The notes beneath the pieces were generated by a model that ran no database searches, was not told the DNA's origin, and was given only the letters and a program-made list of their open reading frames with translations. From positions 1 through 33,525 of the forward strand of contig JAIKVZ010000005.1 in the NCBI GenBank assembly GCA_024685285.1: a DNA stretch of 33,525 nt, written 5' to 3'. The translations under genes were made by a program, and so were the position numbers. The stretch is from Bacteroidales bacterium. Its GTDB lineage: Bacteria > Bacteroidota > Bacteroidia > Bacteroidales > P3. How positions within the stretch are numbered: the first letter of the stretch is position 1; every line of letters starts with the position of its first letter. Positions 33,302 to 33,525 of the stretch are shown in pieces.

Positions 33302-33329
33302 TTAATGGTTAATGATTAATGGTTAATGG
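33302..33329 (+). repeat. 7-bp tandem repeat TTAATGR x4
   Basis: Four head-to-tail units (TTAATGG, TTAATGA, TTAATGG, TTAATGG) span the stop codon of the four helix bundle gene and encode its ending LTINH. Confidence 0.8.
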
Positions 33330-33525
33330 GGCTGACGCGTTCAGTTGGGACTGATATTTGTTTCTCAATCCGGATAGCATTTTTGCGATGTCGGTAAACT
33401 GAGGGCGCAGTCCATCAAGTTGTTCGCTTTTTATATAGTTTAAATCGCAAGCCATTTGTAGTTCACAGACGGCCTCTGTCATTGAGCCAAAAGAAATCTC
33501 CAAGAAATGAATTTTCTCCCTGATG
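33309..33525 (-). CDS. Four helix bundle protein (S23/IVP type), 5' partial
   Basis: The last 71 codons are visible and run off the window. The sequence IREKIHFLEISFGSMTEAVCEL and then ACDLNYIKSEQLDGL matches the C-terminal helices of the four helix bundle family first known from 23S rRNA intervening sequences and common as free-standing genes in Bacteroidota. A TTG at 33503 is not the start, because the frame continues upstream with matching family residues. Role is unknown. The end of the gene is built of a 7-bp tandem repeat. Confidence 0.85.
   Translation of the reverse strand, partial: IREKIHFLEISFGSMTEAVCELQMACDLNYIKSEQLDGLRPQFTDIAKMLSGLRNKYQSQLNASAPLTINH

Overview
This window looks like a chromosomal segment of a member of the Bacteroidota, probably order Bacteroidales. 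Four lines of evidence support this. Promoters read as TTTG, about 19 nt, then TAnnTTTG, with almost no Shine-Dalgarno sequences. One secreted protease ends in a type IX secretion-type sorting domain. Many proteins belong to families typical of the phylum (C10 protease, YD-repeat protein, TonB receptor with a secreted HMA protein, four helix bundle protein). The housekeeping proteins (GroEL, ParE, PurA, UvrB, MreB, PurH, CdaA) resemble Bacteroidales versions. No phage, plasmid, CRISPR array or intact insertion sequence was seen.

Layout. 1-3107: 3' part of groEL with a strong terminator, two tandem outer-membrane beta-barrel paralogues and a TetR-type regulator, the last three on the minus strand. 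3108-3868: a scar holding the tail of a serine recombinase, a truncated tRNA 3' end with its own terminator, nested inverted repeats and an intact initiator tRNA. 3869-10554: a minus-strand unit of tRNA-Leu, a secreted amidotransferase-fold protein, a seven-bladed propeller protein, DsbD and a C10 cysteine protease. 10692-14776: parE, an acidic protein and purA, plus strand. 14874-19264: YD-repeat protein, lipoprotein, uvrB and an HPr-kinase-like protein, plus strand. 19335-23199: purH, mreB, an SMR transporter and a radical SAM protein, minus strand. 23218-24638: a sodium-coupled transporter. 24647-28950: pfkA, TonB receptor, HMA protein and flavodoxin lipoprotein, minus strand. 29181-32303: a large M16 peptidase. 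32431-33525: diadenylate cyclase CdaA and the end of a four helix bundle protein.

How genes may work together. DsbD can feed electrons to the periplasm beside secreted, cysteine-dependent proteins such as the C10 protease. The TonB receptor, HMA protein and flavodoxin form a tight unit that suggests metal, perhaps copper, handling. PurA and PurH are purine enzymes in separate units. mreB follows purH but lacks the mreC/mreD/mrdA/rodA genes that usually follow it.

The least explained signal is a family of short arrays with an 11-bp period, consensus close to GGGTTRAGGTC. Two intergenic arrays share a 28-bp identical core in opposite orientation about 10 kb apart. Weaker copies lie inside the dsbD and flavodoxin genes, at a linker and near the C-terminal end of the protein respectively. 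Nothing here is proven to be a new system; these arrays and the tRNA-linked scar are the best candidates for follow-up.
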